From assembly GCA_016716705.1 (NCBI GenBank), contig JADJVF010000021.1, forward strand, positions 9,220 to 73,219: DNA of 64,000 nt, written 5' to 3'. The position numbers were made by a program, and so were the translations under genes. A model generated the notes under the pieces. That model was not told the origin of the DNA and searched no databases. It was given only the letters and a program-made list of their open reading frames with translations. Positions 8,004-17,381 of this stretch are shown one piece after another. The stretch is from Holophagales bacterium. GTDB lineage: Bacteria; Acidobacteriota; Thermoanaerobaculia; UBA5066. The number at the start of each line of letters is the position of its first letter. Position 1 is the stretch's first letter.

Positions 8004-8776
8004 GCCTTGCGAGCCTCTCGCTCGAAGGGCGCGTCGCGGTGGTGATCGGGGGGACCTCGGGGATCGGCCTCACGCTCGCGCGAGGCCTCGCCGAGGCCGG
8101 CGCCGACGTCGTCCCGACCGCCCGCCGGCGCGAGCACGTCGAAGCCGCGGCGGCCGAGGTGGAGTCGCTCGGCCGGAGGTCGCTCCGCGTGACCGCCGAC
8201 GTCACCGATCGCTCTTCGCTCGAGGCGGCGCTCGGCGCGTGCGTCTCACGGCTCGGGAAGGTCGACGTCCTCGTCAACTGCGCCGCCTGCACGAAGCGGA
8301 CCCCCACGCTCGAGCTTCGCGAGGAGGAGTGGAACCGGATCCTCGACACGAACCTGACAGGGACGCTTCGGGCCTGCCAGGTGTTCGGGCGGCACATGCT
8401 CGAACGGGGGAGCGGGAGGATCGTCAACATCGCGTCCCTCGCGTCGGCCGTGGCCCTCCTCGAGGTGGCGGCCTACAACGCGAGCAAGGCGGCGGTCGTC
8501 GCCCTGACGAAGTCGCTCGCCCTCGAGTGGGGGCCGCGCGGCGTGAACGTGAACGCCATCGCCCCGGGCGTCTTCCGGACTCCCCTCAACCAGGACCTCA
8601 TCGACGGCACCGAGAGGGGACGCGAGTTCGTTGCCCGGACGCCCCTGAAGCGGCACGGGCGCATGGAGGAGCTTCAGGGGGCCTGCGTCCTCCTCGCGTC
8701 GGACGCCTCCAGCTTCATCAACGGCGAGGTGATCGTCGTCGACGGCGGCTTCCTCGCCGCGGGAGTCCTGAGTTGA
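8000..8776 (+). CDS. Short-chain dehydrogenase/reductase, uronate catabolism context
   Basis: A classical SDR of 258 residues starting at the GTG that overlaps the regulator stop. The cofactor motif GGTSGIGLTLARGLAEAG, an NCAA segment in place of NNAG, and YNASKAAV (YxxxK) with the upstream serine of NIASLASA are visible. Its end (INGEVIVVDGGFLAAGVLS) is like gluconate/uronate-type SDRs. It lies between the regulator and a FucD-like dehydratase and two genes before uxaC. That placement suggests it reduces a keto-acid such as tagaturonate, or oxidises a 3-deoxy-2-keto acid. The sequence alone does not settle the substrate. Confidence 0.85.
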   Translation: MSLASLSLEGRVAVVIGGTSGIGLTLARGLAEAGADVVPTARRREHVEAAAAEVESLGRRSLRVTADVTDRSSLEAALGACVSRLGKVDVLVNCAACTKRTPTLELREEEWNRILDTNLTGTLRACQVFGRHMLERGSGRIVNIASLASAVALLEVAAYNASKAAVVALTKSLALEWGPRGVNVNAIAPGVFRTPLNQDLIDGTERGREFVARTPLKRHGRMEELQGACVLLASDASSFINGEVIVVDGGFLAAGVLS

Positions 8777-10059
8777 GGGTCGGAAGCGTCTCCGTCCGCG
8801 ACATCCGGTTCCCGACGTCCCGGGAACGGGACGGTTCCGATTCGATGAACGAGGGGGACTACTCCGCGACGTACGTCACCCTCGCGACGGAGGACGGGCT
8901 CGAGGGGCACGGCCTCACGTTCACGAACGGGCGAGGGAACGAGCTCTGCGTCGCGGCGGTGAAGGCGCTGGCGCACCACCTCGAGGGCCGCGACCTCGAC
9001 CCTTTCCCGTCGGGGATGCGGAGCCTCGTCCGGGACCTGACGACCGATTCGCAGCTGCGGTGGCTCGGGCCCGAGAAGGGAATCCTCCAGATGGCGACGG
9101 GGGCGCTCGTCAACGCCGCCTGGGACCTCCAGGCCCGCCGCGCCGGCAAGCCCCTCTGGAAGCTCCTCGTCGACCTGCCGCCCGAGGAGCTCGTCGGAGC
9201 CCTCGACTTCTCCTACGTCACGGACGCGCTGACGCCGGAGGAGGCGGTCCGTCTTCTCCAGGATCGGGCCGCGGGAAAGCCGAAGCGCGAGAAGGCGCTT
9301 CTGCGGGATGGCTTTCCGGCCTACACGACGTCGACCGGCTGGCTCGGCTACTCCGACGAGAAGGTGCAGCGACTCTGCCGGGACGCGGTGGCCGAGGGGT
9401 GGACGGCCTTCAAGATGAAGGTCGGCCCGAGCCTCGAGGAGAACGCTCGCCGGGCCGCGCTGATGCGCGAGGAGATCGGCCCCGGCCGCCGGCTCATGCT
9501 GGACGCCAACCAGTGCTGGGACGTTCCGGAGGCGATCCGGCAGGTGAAGGCGCTCTCGGGCTTCGACCCGTACTGGATCGAGGAGCCGACGAGCCCCGAC
9601 GACGTCCTCGGCCACGCGGCGATCGCGCGGGCGGTGGCGCCGGTCGGCGTCGCCACCGGCGAGGTCTGCCAGAACCGGGTCGTCTTCAAGCAGCTCCTCC
9701 AGGCGCGGGCCCTCCGGTTCCTCCAGGTCGACGCCTGCCGGATGGCCGGGGTCTCAGAGGCCCTCGTCGTGATCCTCCTGGCCGCGAAGTTCGGAGTCCC
9801 GGTCTGCCCGCACGGCGGCGGCGTCGGCCTCTGCGAGTACGTGCAGCACCTCTCGTTCTTCGACGCGATCGCGCTCGGCGGCTCGGGCGACGAGGGGATC
9901 TGCGAATACGTCGACCACCTGCACGAGCACTTCCTCGACCCGTGCGTCGTGAAGAGCGCCCGCTACCGCGCTCCCGAGGCCCCGGGGACGAGCATCGCCA
10001 TGAAACCCGAGTCCCTCGACAGGTACGAGTTCCCGGGCGGCGCCGCCTGGCGGGACTGA
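8773..10059 (+). CDS. Enolase-superfamily sugar-acid dehydratase, L-fuconate dehydratase-like
   Basis: 428 residues from a TTG start overlapping the SDR stop (TTGA). The TTG start keeps the conserved N-terminus VRDIRFPTSRERDGSD; the next ATG at 8845 would cut into it. The FucD-type features are KMKVG (the KxK bases), LDANQCWDVPEA, IEEPTSPDDVLGHAAI, ATGEVCQNRVVFKQLL and CPHGGGVGLCEYVQH with the catalytic histidine. Characterised FucD also dehydrates other acid sugars, including D-altronate. Next to uxaC and an SDR, altronate to KDG is therefore a reasonable alternative to fuconate here (inference). Confidence 0.85.
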   Translation: MRVGSVSVRDIRFPTSRERDGSDSMNEGDYSATYVTLATEDGLEGHGLTFTNGRGNELCVAAVKALAHHLEGRDLDPFPSGMRSLVRDLTTDSQLRWLGPEKGILQMATGALVNAAWDLQARRAGKPLWKLLVDLPPEELVGALDFSYVTDALTPEEAVRLLQDRAAGKPKREKALLRDGFPAYTTSTGWLGYSDEKVQRLCRDAVAEGWTAFKMKVGPSLEENARRAALMREEIGPGRRLMLDANQCWDVPEAIRQVKALSGFDPYWIEEPTSPDDVLGHAAIARAVAPVGVATGEVCQNRVVFKQLLQARALRFLQVDACRMAGVSEALVVILLAAKFGVPVCPHGGGVGLCEYVQHLSFFDAIALGGSGDEGICEYVDHLHEHFLDPCVVKSARYRAPEAPGTSIAMKPESLDRYEFPGGAAWRD

Positions 10060-10086
10060 GGGTTAGGAGGCAGAGGAGGCAAGGCC

Positions 10087-11532
10087 ATGGGGCCCTTCAT
10101 CCACGACGACTTCCTTCTATCGTCCGACGTCGCGTCGGACCTCTACCACGGCTTCGCGCGCGACCTGCCGGTCATCGACTACCACTGCCACCTCCCGGTC
10201 GCCGAGATCGCCACGGACCACCGGTTCGCGACGATCACCGAGATCTGGCTGAAGGGGGACCACTACAAGTGGCGGGCGATGCGGACGAACGGGGTGCCGG
10301 AGCGGTTCTGCACGGGGGACGCCACGGACCGCGAGAAGTTCGAGGCGTTCGCGCGCACGGTTCCGGCGACGCTCCGCAACCCGCTCTACCACTGGACCCA
10401 CATGGAGCTGAAGCGCCCGTTCGGGGTCGACCTCCTCCTGGACGAGCGGACGGCGGCCGAGGTCTGGGAGCGGACGAACGAGAAGCTCGCGGAACCGGGG
10501 TTCACGACGCAGGGCCTGCTGAAGCAGTTCCGGGTGGCCACCGTCTGCACGACGGACGATCCGGTCGACGACCTCGCCCACCACGCCGAGCTGGCGAAAC
10601 GCCCCGACCCGGACACGGTGGTCCTCCCGACCTTTCGCCCCGACAAGGCGGGCGCCGTCGACGACCCTTCCGCATGGAACGACTGGGTCGACCGGCTCGA
10701 GGCGGCCTCGGGGCTCTCCATCGGGAGCTGGCAGGCGTTCCTCGAGGCCCTCGACGGGCGGCATGCGGCTTTCCACGCCGCGGGGTGCCGCGCCTCGGAC
10801 CACGGCCTGACGCAGGTCGAGGCGGAGGACTGGGACGCGGCCGGGTGCGCGGCGGCGTTCGCGGCCCTCCGGGGCGGGGGAGGGCTCGAGGCGGGCGAGT
10901 CGCGCCGCCTCCAGTCGGCCCTGCTCCACGAGCTGGCGCTGATGGACCACGCGCGCGGGTGGGTGCAGCAGTACCACCTCGGCGCCCTCCGGAACAACAA
11001 CACCCGAATGCGACGGGAGCTGGGGCCCGACACCGGCTTCGACTCCATCGGGGACTTCCCGCAGGCCGAGTCCCTCGCCCGGTTCCTCGACCGGCTCGAC
11101 GAGGCGGACCGCCTCGCGAAGACGGTCCTCTACAACCTCAATCCGGCCGACAACGAGCTCTTCGCCACGATGATCGGGAACTTCCAGGACGGGACCGTCC
11201 CCGGGAAGCTCCAGTACGGGTCGGCCTGGTGGTTCCTCGACCAGAGGGACGGGATGGAGCGTCAGATCGGCGCCCTTTCGAACCTCGGGCTTCTCTCCCG
11301 CTTCATCGGGATGGTGACCGATTCGCGGAGCTTCCTCTCCTACTCCCGGCACGACTACTTCCGGCGGCTCCTCTGCGAGATTCTCGGGAGCGACGTGAAG
11401 AGGGGGCTCCTTCCCGACGATCGCGCCCTCCTGGGCCGGCTCGTCGAGGACGTGTCGTTCTTCAACGCGAAGGGCTACCTCGGGATCCCCCTCGGCCGGC
11501 TCGGCCGGGACGCGGGGTCGCGGGCGGTCTGA
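10087..11532 (+). CDS. uxaC: Uronate isomerase
   Basis: Cytoplasmic isomerase converting D-galacturonate to D-tagaturonate and D-glucuronate to D-fructuronate. The product is 481 residues, with a ribosome-binding site (AGAGGAGG-like) just before the ATG at 10087. The N-terminus FIHDDFLLSSDVASDLYH and the metal-binding IDYHCHLP are characteristic, as are the conserved stretches WTHMELKRPFG, VCTTDDPVDDL, LRNNNTRM and the C-terminal SYSRHDYFRR. Last gene of the gntR-SDR-fucD-uxaC unit. It feeds the tagaturonate epimerase and reductases elsewhere in the locus. Confidence 0.95.
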   Translation: MGPFIHDDFLLSSDVASDLYHGFARDLPVIDYHCHLPVAEIATDHRFATITEIWLKGDHYKWRAMRTNGVPERFCTGDATDREKFEAFARTVPATLRNPLYHWTHMELKRPFGVDLLLDERTAAEVWERTNEKLAEPGFTTQGLLKQFRVATVCTTDDPVDDLAHHAELAKRPDPDTVVLPTFRPDKAGAVDDPSAWNDWVDRLEAASGLSIGSWQAFLEALDGRHAAFHAAGCRASDHGLTQVEAEDWDAAGCAAAFAALRGGGGLEAGESRRLQSALLHELALMDHARGWVQQYHLGALRNNNTRMRRELGPDTGFDSIGDFPQAESLARFLDRLDEADRLAKTVLYNLNPADNELFATMIGNFQDGTVPGKLQYGSAWWFLDQRDGMERQIGALSNLGLLSRFIGMVTDSRSFLSYSRHDYFRRLLCEILGSDVKRGLLPDDRALLGRLVEDVSFFNAKGYLGIPLGRLGRDAGSRAV

Positions 11533-11902
11533 CCGGGGGTTCCGGCGAGGGAGGGCGGCGGCCCGGAGGAGCCCGTGGCGCCGCCCCGTCCCGCTCCCGG
11601 CGGACGTTTCGGTAGGGCAGGCTTCGAGGCGGAATTCCATTCGGTCTGACCACTCGCGAGCCCGCCAGAGGACGCCAGGATGACCCGAAGGCCCCTTGGC
11701 GGGCGGGTCTCGACCCGGATTCGGGCCCGGCGCGGAAGGGCCCCGAAGCCCCAGTCGCTTCAAAGAATCTGAAAATTGGTAAAACAACTACTTGACACGC
11801 CGATTCCCGTGGTGATACGAATTGCGGTGGCAAAAACCACCAGCATTCAGCGCCGCCCTCGACAAGACCCCACCTCACCGTGACACGGCAACAGGAGGCG
11901 AC
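11533..11902 (+). other. Intergenic region between uxaC and the TonB receptor gene
   Basis: No gene is seen in these 370 bases. A weak hairpin after uxaC (GGGCGGCG at 11553-11560 with CGCCGCCC at 11579-11586) could be a terminator but lacks a T-run. The distal part holds the operator and promoter region described separately. A further small inverted repeat, GGTGG-CAAAAA-CCACC, lies at 11826-11841 just inside the leader. Confidence 0.5.
11776..11820 (+). promoter_or_regulatory. Promoter with two operator-like sites before the Oar-like receptor operon
   Basis: TTGGTAAAACAA (11776-11787) and TGGTGATACGA (11810-11820) each match TGGT-n3-ACCA with one mismatch. They flank a consensus -35 TTGACA at 11792-11797. 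The second site covers the position expected for the -10, for which no good hexamer is visible. The arrangement suggests repression by the GntR-type regulator with two dimers. Confidence 0.5.
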
Positions 11903-14900
11903 ATGAGACCGCGGATCCGCTCCTTCCAACCGATCCTCTGGCTGTTCCTCTTCGGCGTCAGCTCGCTCGCGCTCGCGCAGGACTACCGCGGCACGATCAA
12001 GGGGCGGGTCGCGGACAACACGGGCGGCGAGCTGCCCGGAGTGTCCGTCACGATCACGAACGTGGAGACGAACGTCTCCGCGAACGCCGTGACGGACGCC
12101 AAGGGGCTTTACCGGGTCCCCTACCTGAACGCCGGCAAGTACGACGTGACGGCGAAGCTGACCGGCCTTCAGCCGGTCGGCCGGAAGGGGATCGTCGTCA
12201 ACGTCGGGTCCGTCCTGACGGTCGACCTCGTCATGAACATGGGGGTCTCCTCGGAGATCATCGTGACGGGCGGCGCCCCGCTCCTCGACCAGACGTCCCC
12301 GGTGACCGGCCAGGTCGTCACGCGGGAGCAGATCAAGGAGCTGCCGCTGGCCGACGGCACGGCGTACATGCTCAGCCGCATCGCGCCCGGCATCGTGGAG
12401 ACGTCGGACCTCCACTTCTCGCGCCCGGGCGACAACGCGAACCTGGGCGGCGTCGTCGCGAACGGCGTGAGGGGCGGCAACGACTTCACGCTCGACGGCG
12501 CCCCGAACATCGTCTCGGACCGGCGCGTCGGCTTCTCCCCGCCGTCGGAGGCGATCTCGGAGTTCAAGGTCGAGACGAACTCCTTCGACGCCCAGTCGGG
12601 CCACACGGCGGGCGCCGTCATCAACCTCGCCCTCCGGAGCGGGACGAACCAGTTCCACGGGGCCGCGTCCTACTTCAACCGCTCGAGCAACCGGACGGCC
12701 CTCTCCCCGTTCCAGCACAAGCAGGGGGCGGAGAACCCCGAGCGGCAGTACGACCGCTTCGCCGCGATGCTCGCCGGGCCGATCGTCAAGGACTCGACCT
12801 TCTTCATGGTCGCGTACGAGAAGCTCGAGGACGCCACCGGTGAGCCCGTGACGTGGTCCGTCCCGACGGAGAAGATGAGGAAGGGCGACTTCTCCGAGCT
12901 CCTCTCCCTCGGCATCAAGATCTACGACCCGCTGACGGGGACGTCGAACCGGACGGCGTTCGCCGGGAACATCATCCCGACGAGCCGGCTCAACCCGATC
13001 GCCCTCGCGCTCATGAAGTACTACCCGGCGGCGAACCAGGCCGGGAAGTCGGATCAGACGAACAACTACTACTCGCCGCAGGACCGGACGTACGACTACA
13101 ACTCGGTCATCGGCCGAATCGACCAGAGCCTCTCCGGCGGGCACCAGCTCTTCGCGAACGCCTACTGGAACCAGCGCCTCGAAGACCGGTACAACTGGGC
13201 CGGCGTCGTCAACGACTTCGCCGTCACGCAGGGCGTCGACACGCGCGACAACTTCGGCACGACGCTCGGCTACACGGGGACCTTCTCCTCGTCGCTCATC
13301 GGTGACCTCCGTCTCTCCTACTCGAAGTTCGGCGAGCGCCGGGCCCCGTCGGACACCTTCGACCCCGCCTCGCTCGGCTTCGACGCGAAGACCGTCGAGC
13401 TCTTCCGCGGCTACGACTACCTTCCGCGGTTCGACATCACCGGCTTCGCGACCCTGGGCGCGAACCGGTCCGACTACACGAAGGGCTTCAACCGCCCCTT
13501 CTACAACTACGCCGCGGCCCCGTCGGTGACCTGGCTCCTGAAGGACCACACGGTCCGGGCCGGGTACGACTTCCGCTACCAGAAGTGGTGGAGGACGGAC
13601 GCCGGCTACCTCGCGGGGCGCTACAACTTCACGGGCGCCTACACCCGCGCCAACAACAGCGCCGCCATCCAGCAGGGCCAGGCGCTCGCCCAGTTCCTCC
13701 TCGGCCTCCCCACGTCGGGCGGCAACAGCCTCATCGACTGGAACACCTACGGCGACTACAGCCAGATCAACCACGCCCTCTACGCCAACGACGAGTGGCG
13801 GGTCGGGAAGAAGCTGACGGTGAACGCGGGCGTTCGCCTCGAGGTCGACAACGGCCTCACGGAGTCGAACGACTGGAACATCTACGGCTTCGACCTGACG
13901 AGCTCGAACCCGATCGAGTCGGCGGCCAAGGCGGCCTACGCGACGAACCCGATCCCGGAGATCCCCGCGAGCCAGTTCGCCGTCCGGGGCGGTCTCCTCT
14001 ACGGCTCGGGCGCCACCTGGGACACGATCACGAAGGTCCTGCCGCGCATCGGCGCCTCGTACCTCCTCACGGAGAAGACGGTCGCACGGGCCGGCATCGG
14101 GCTCTTCTCCTTCCCGTACTTCTTCGACAACATCAACCAGACGGGGTTCTCCCAGTCGACGCTCCTCGTCTCGACGGAGAACAACGGCTCGACCTTCATC
14201 GCCGACCTCAACAACCCCTTCCCGAACGGCCTCACGCCGCCGACCGGTTCGTCGCTCGGGCTCGCGACCTTCAACGGGCGTGACCTCGTCTCGACGACGG
14301 CGTCGCTCATCCAGATGGACCGCAAGAGCCCGACCTACACGCGCTGGTCGGCCGGGGTGCTGCAGGACCTCGGCAAGAACTGGCGTCTCGACGTCGCCTA
14401 CGTCGGTAGCGTGGGAGAAGACCTCGCCGTGCGCCGCGACATCAACTTCATCCCGCGGGAGTACCTCTCGACGAGCCCGTCCCGCGACGCGGCGGTGGAG
14501 GCGTATCTCAGCGCCAACGTCCCGAACCCCTACAAGGGCCTCCTGCCCGGGACGAGCTACAACGGCTCGACGATCCAGCGGCGGCAGCTCCTCAAGCCCT
14601 ACTCGGAGTTCGGCCGGGTCGCGGTCGAGGAGTACAACGGGTCCGATTCGTACAACGCGCTCCAGACCTCGGTCCAGAAGCAGTTCAAGGACGGTTCGTC
14701 GATCCTGGTCACCTACACCTGGTCGAAGCTGATGGACGAGCTGAACTATCTCGATCCGACGGATGCCAAGCCCGAGAAGCGGCTCTCGCCCGACGATCGC
14801 CCGCACCGCGCGACGGTCGCCGGGATTCTCAAGCTCCCGTTCGGCAAGGGACGGAAGTGGGGCTCGAACTGGAACGGGATCCTCGACGCGATCTTCGGCG

Positions 14901-15382
14901 GGTGGCAGCTGACGGCCGCCTACCAGTACCAGGTGGGCCAGCCGATCGTCTGGAGCAACAACCTCTATTTCGACCCGAACTGCAAGCCGGAAGACGTCAA
15001 GACGGACTTCTCCAACAAGAACGGTCAGATCGGCGGCTTCGACCGTCCCGCCTTCAACACGTCCTGCTTCTACTTCCCCGACGCCCAGGGGGTCATCACC
15101 GACCCGCGCCTCGCCGTCAGCGACGCGAACATCCGGACGTTCCCGACCGTCATCGACAACGCCCGGTACCCGGACCTTCACCTCCTCGACTTCGGCATCT
15201 CCAAGACCTTCCGCCTCTACCAGGACGTCACCCTCCAGGTCAGGGCCGAGGCGATCAACGCCCTGAACTACACGGTCTGGTGGAACCCGGACATCAACCC
15301 GCGGAGCGCGACCTTCGGCTACTTCCGGGAGCAGCGCAACAACCCGCGCGACTGGCAGCTTGGAGCCCGGCTCAGCTTCTGA
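11903..15382 (+). CDS. Oar-like TonB-dependent receptor with carboxypeptidase-regulatory domain
   Basis: Outer-membrane receptor of 1159 residues, probably importing pectin oligosaccharides. The ATG at 11903 follows AGGAGG (11893-11898). A signal peptide ends at about ALAQ, residue 26. Next is a CarboxypepD_reg-like beta-sandwich (GTIKGRVADNTGGELPGVSV, residues about 30-110) and a plug with NGVRGGNDFTLDGAPN. A long beta-barrel follows and ends in LGARLSF, an aromatic terminal residue as expected. This architecture is common in Acidobacteriota. There is no SusD-like partner. It is coupled to DUF4861, kduI and GH28, whose genes follow without gaps. Confidence 0.9.
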   Translation: MRPRIRSFQPILWLFLFGVSSLALAQDYRGTIKGRVADNTGGELPGVSVTITNVETNVSANAVTDAKGLYRVPYLNAGKYDVTAKLTGLQPVGRKGIVVNVGSVLTVDLVMNMGVSSEIIVTGGAPLLDQTSPVTGQVVTREQIKELPLADGTAYMLSRIAPGIVETSDLHFSRPGDNANLGGVVANGVRGGNDFTLDGAPNIVSDRRVGFSPPSEAISEFKVETNSFDAQSGHTAGAVINLALRSGTNQFHGAASYFNRSSNRTALSPFQHKQGAENPERQYDRFAAMLAGPIVKDSTFFMVAYEKLEDATGEPVTWSVPTEKMRKGDFSELLSLGIKIYDPLTGTSNRTAFAGNIIPTSRLNPIALALMKYYPAANQAGKSDQTNNYYSPQDRTYDYNSVIGRIDQSLSGGHQLFANAYWNQRLEDRYNWAGVVNDFAVTQGVDTRDNFGTTLGYTGTFSSSLIGDLRLSYSKFGERRAPSDTFDPASLGFDAKTVELFRGYDYLPRFDITGFATLGANRSDYTKGFNRPFYNYAAAPSVTWLLKDHTVRAGYDFRYQKWWRTDAGYLAGRYNFTGAYTRANNSAAIQQGQALAQFLLGLPTSGGNSLIDWNTYGDYSQINHALYANDEWRVGKKLTVNAGVRLEVDNGLTESNDWNIYGFDLTSSNPIESAAKAAYATNPIPEIPASQFAVRGGLLYGSGATWDTITKVLPRIGASYLLTEKTVARAGIGLFSFPYFFDNINQTGFSQSTLLVSTENNGSTFIADLNNPFPNGLTPPTGSSLGLATFNGRDLVSTTASLIQMDRKSPTYTRWSAGVLQDLGKNWRLDVAYVGSVGEDLAVRRDINFIPREYLSTSPSRDAAVEAYLSANVPNPYKGLLPGTSYNGSTIQRRQLLKPYSEFGRVAVEEYNGSDSYNALQTSVQKQFKDGSSILVTYTWSKLMDELNYLDPTDAKPEKRLSPDDRPHRATVAGILKLPFGKGRKWGSNWNGILDAIFGGWQLTAAYQYQVGQPIVWSNNLYFDPNCKPEDVKTDFSNKNGQIGGFDRPAFNTSCFYFPDAQGVITDPRLAVSDANIRTFPTVIDNARYPDLHLLDFGISKTFRLYQDVTLQVRAEAINALNYTVWWNPDINPRSATFGYFREQRNNPRDWQLGARLSF

Positions 15383-16545
15383 TGCGTCTCTCCTCCCTCC
15401 TTCGGTCCGCGGCGGCGATCGTCGTCGCCGCGGGCCCCCTTTTTGCCGCCGGCCCCCCGACACGGCTGGAGGTTACGAACAGCCTCGACCGCCCCCGCGC
15501 GGGCGAAACCGTCGCGGTCCCCTCGGGGACCGCGCCCGGCCTTGCGGCGGCCGAGCTCGCGAAGGTGGCGGTCGTCGACGAGGCGACCGGCAAGCCGGTT
15601 CTCTCCCAGGCCGTCGACTCGGACGGCGACGGTGCCCACGACGTCCTCGTCTTCCAGGCCGACTTCGCGGCGGGCGAGACGAAGAAGTTCGTGCTGAAGC
15701 CCGGCGAACGCGCCGCGTACCGGAAGGGGGACTTCCGCGTCTACGGCCGGTTCGCGAGGGAGCGATACGACGACTTCGCCTGGGAGAACGACAAGGTCGC
15801 CCACCGGATGTACGGGCCGGCGCTCGAGACCTGGCAGGCGGAGCCCCTCACGAGCAGCACCGTCGACGTCTGGTGCAAGAGAACGGCGCGCCTCGTCGTC
15901 AACGACTGGTACATGGTCGACGACTACCACCGCGACACCGGCGACGGGGCCGACTTCTACTCGGCCGGGAAGAGCCGGGGCGCGGGCGGGAGCGGCGTCT
16001 GGAAGGACGGGCGGCTCTTCGTCGCCAGGAACTTCCGGCACTCGCGAGTCCTCGCCGCCGGGCCGATCCGCCTCGTCTTCGAGCTGACGTACGAGGCCTG
16101 GGACGCGGGCGGGGCGAAGGTCTCGGAGGTCAAGCGGGTGACTCTCGACGCCGGCTCCCGCTTCAACCGGTTCGAGAGCTTCTATTCCGTCGACGGCGGG
16201 AGTCCCGTCGCGCATGCGCCCGGACTGAAGAAGGCGACGGGGGCCGCGATCCGAGTGGAGAAGGCTGCCGGGACGATCCGATCGTGGGAGCCGATCAAGG
16301 GGGACAACGGGAACCTCGGTCTCGCCCTCGTCGTCGAACCGGCGAGCCTCGCCGAAGTCGTGGAGGCGGAGGGAAACGTCCTCGCCGTCGGGAAGCCGAC
16401 GGCTTCGCGCCCCGCCGTCCACTGGGCCGGCTCCGCGTGGGACCGCGCCGGAGAGGTGAAGAACGTCGAGGAATGGGACCGCGAGATCGCCGGCTTCACG
16501 GAACGGTTACGCTCCCCCCTGAAGGTCGAAGTCTCGAAGCCGTGA
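15382..16545 (+). CDS. DUF4861 family secreted protein
   Basis: 387 residues; its ATG overlaps the receptor stop (TGATG). A signal peptide (hydrophobic to about residue 22, ending LFAAG) points to the periplasm. The sequence fits the DUF4861 family, which occurs in pectin and rhamnogalacturonan loci of other bacteria. Recognisable stretches include FRVYGRFARERYDDFAWEND, RMYGPALE and DDYHRDTGDGADFYSAGKS. No catalytic activity has been assigned here. The context (receptor, KduI, GH28) suggests a carbohydrate-binding or lyase/isomerase-like role on pectin fragments. Confidence 0.8.
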   Translation: MRLSSLLRSAAAIVVAAGPLFAAGPPTRLEVTNSLDRPRAGETVAVPSGTAPGLAAAELAKVAVVDEATGKPVLSQAVDSDGDGAHDVLVFQADFAAGETKKFVLKPGERAAYRKGDFRVYGRFARERYDDFAWENDKVAHRMYGPALETWQAEPLTSSTVDVWCKRTARLVVNDWYMVDDYHRDTGDGADFYSAGKSRGAGGSGVWKDGRLFVARNFRHSRVLAAGPIRLVFELTYEAWDAGGAKVSEVKRVTLDAGSRFNRFESFYSVDGGSPVAHAPGLKKATGAAIRVEKAAGTIRSWEPIKGDNGNLGLALVVEPASLAEVVEAEGNVLAVGKPTASRPAVHWAGSAWDRAGEVKNVEEWDREIAGFTERLRSPLKVEVSKP

Positions 16546-16553
16546 GGGCTGTC

Positions 16554-17381
16554 ATGGAAAACCGCTACCTCGTCGACTCCGTCCGCGCCGAGAGAATGAG
16601 CGCAGCCGAGCTGCGTGCCGCCTTCCTCGTCGAGGGCCTCTTCGCCCCGGGCGAGGTGAAGCTCCTCCACTGGGAAGGCGAGCGGACGATCGTCGGCTCG
16701 GCCGTCCCCGCCGGGGCGCCGCTCGCGCTCGAGCCCCCGGCCGAGCTGAAGGCGCCTTTCTTCTGCGCGCGCCGCGAGCTCGGCGTCGTCAACGTCGGCG
16801 GGGCCGGACGCGTGACGGTCGACGGGGCCGTATACGCGCTGGGACACCGGGACGCCCTCTACGTCGGTCGCGGCGCGAGGCAGGTCGTCTTCGAGAGCGA
16901 CGCGGCGGCCGCGCCGGCGCTCTTCTACCTCGTCAGCTACCCGTGCCACGTGGAGCACCCGACGAAGAAGGTGACTCCCGCCGAGGCGCAGACGTTCCGG
17001 CTCGGGGAGCCCGCCCGCGCGAACGTGCGGACCCTTCGCCGCTACGTCCACCCGGCCGCGGTTCCGACCGGGCAGCTCGTGATGGGCGTGACGGACCTCG
17101 AGACGGGGAGCGTCTGGAACACGATGCCGCCCCACAGGCACGCGCGGCGGACCGAGATCTACCTCTACTTCGACCTCGAGCCCGACGCGGCGGTGTTCCA
17201 CTTCATGGGGCGGCCCGGCGAGACGCGGCACCTCGTCGTGAGGAACCTCCAGGTCGTCCTCTCTCCCGTCTGGTCGATGCACTTCGCCGCCGCGACGAGC
17301 CGCTACGCGTTCGTCTGGGCGATGGGGGGCGAGAACCAGGAGTTCGACGACATGCAGGGCGTCCCGCTGGGCGAGCTGTGA
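16554..17381 (+). CDS. kduI: 5-dehydro-4-deoxy-D-glucuronate isomerase KduI
   Basis: Cupin-fold isomerase that converts 5-keto-4-deoxyuronate, released from unsaturated galacturonate, to the KduD substrate. The product is 275 residues, close to the E. coli enzyme (278). The zinc site MPPHRHARRTEIYLYFDL is intact and the C-terminal GGENQEFDDMQG is characteristic. It starts 8 bases after the DUF4861 stop and overlaps the GH28 start (GTGA). The matching kduD is at 6.2-7.0 kb under a related operator. Confidence 0.95.
   Translation: MENRYLVDSVRAERMSAAELRAAFLVEGLFAPGEVKLLHWEGERTIVGSAVPAGAPLALEPPAELKAPFFCARRELGVVNVGGAGRVTVDGAVYALGHRDALYVGRGARQVVFESDAAAAPALFYLVSYPCHVEHPTKKVTPAEAQTFRLGEPARANVRTLRRYVHPAAVPTGQLVMGVTDLETGSVWNTMPPHRHARRTEIYLYFDLEPDAAVFHFMGRPGETRHLVVRNLQVVLSPVWSMHFAAATSRYAFVWAMGGENQEFDDMQGVPLGEL

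Noticed and set aside
11462..15463. Long minus-strand open frame opposite the Oar-like receptor
   Set aside because: Translation is low-complexity Arg/Val/Glu-rich and lies exactly opposite a recognised receptor gene.
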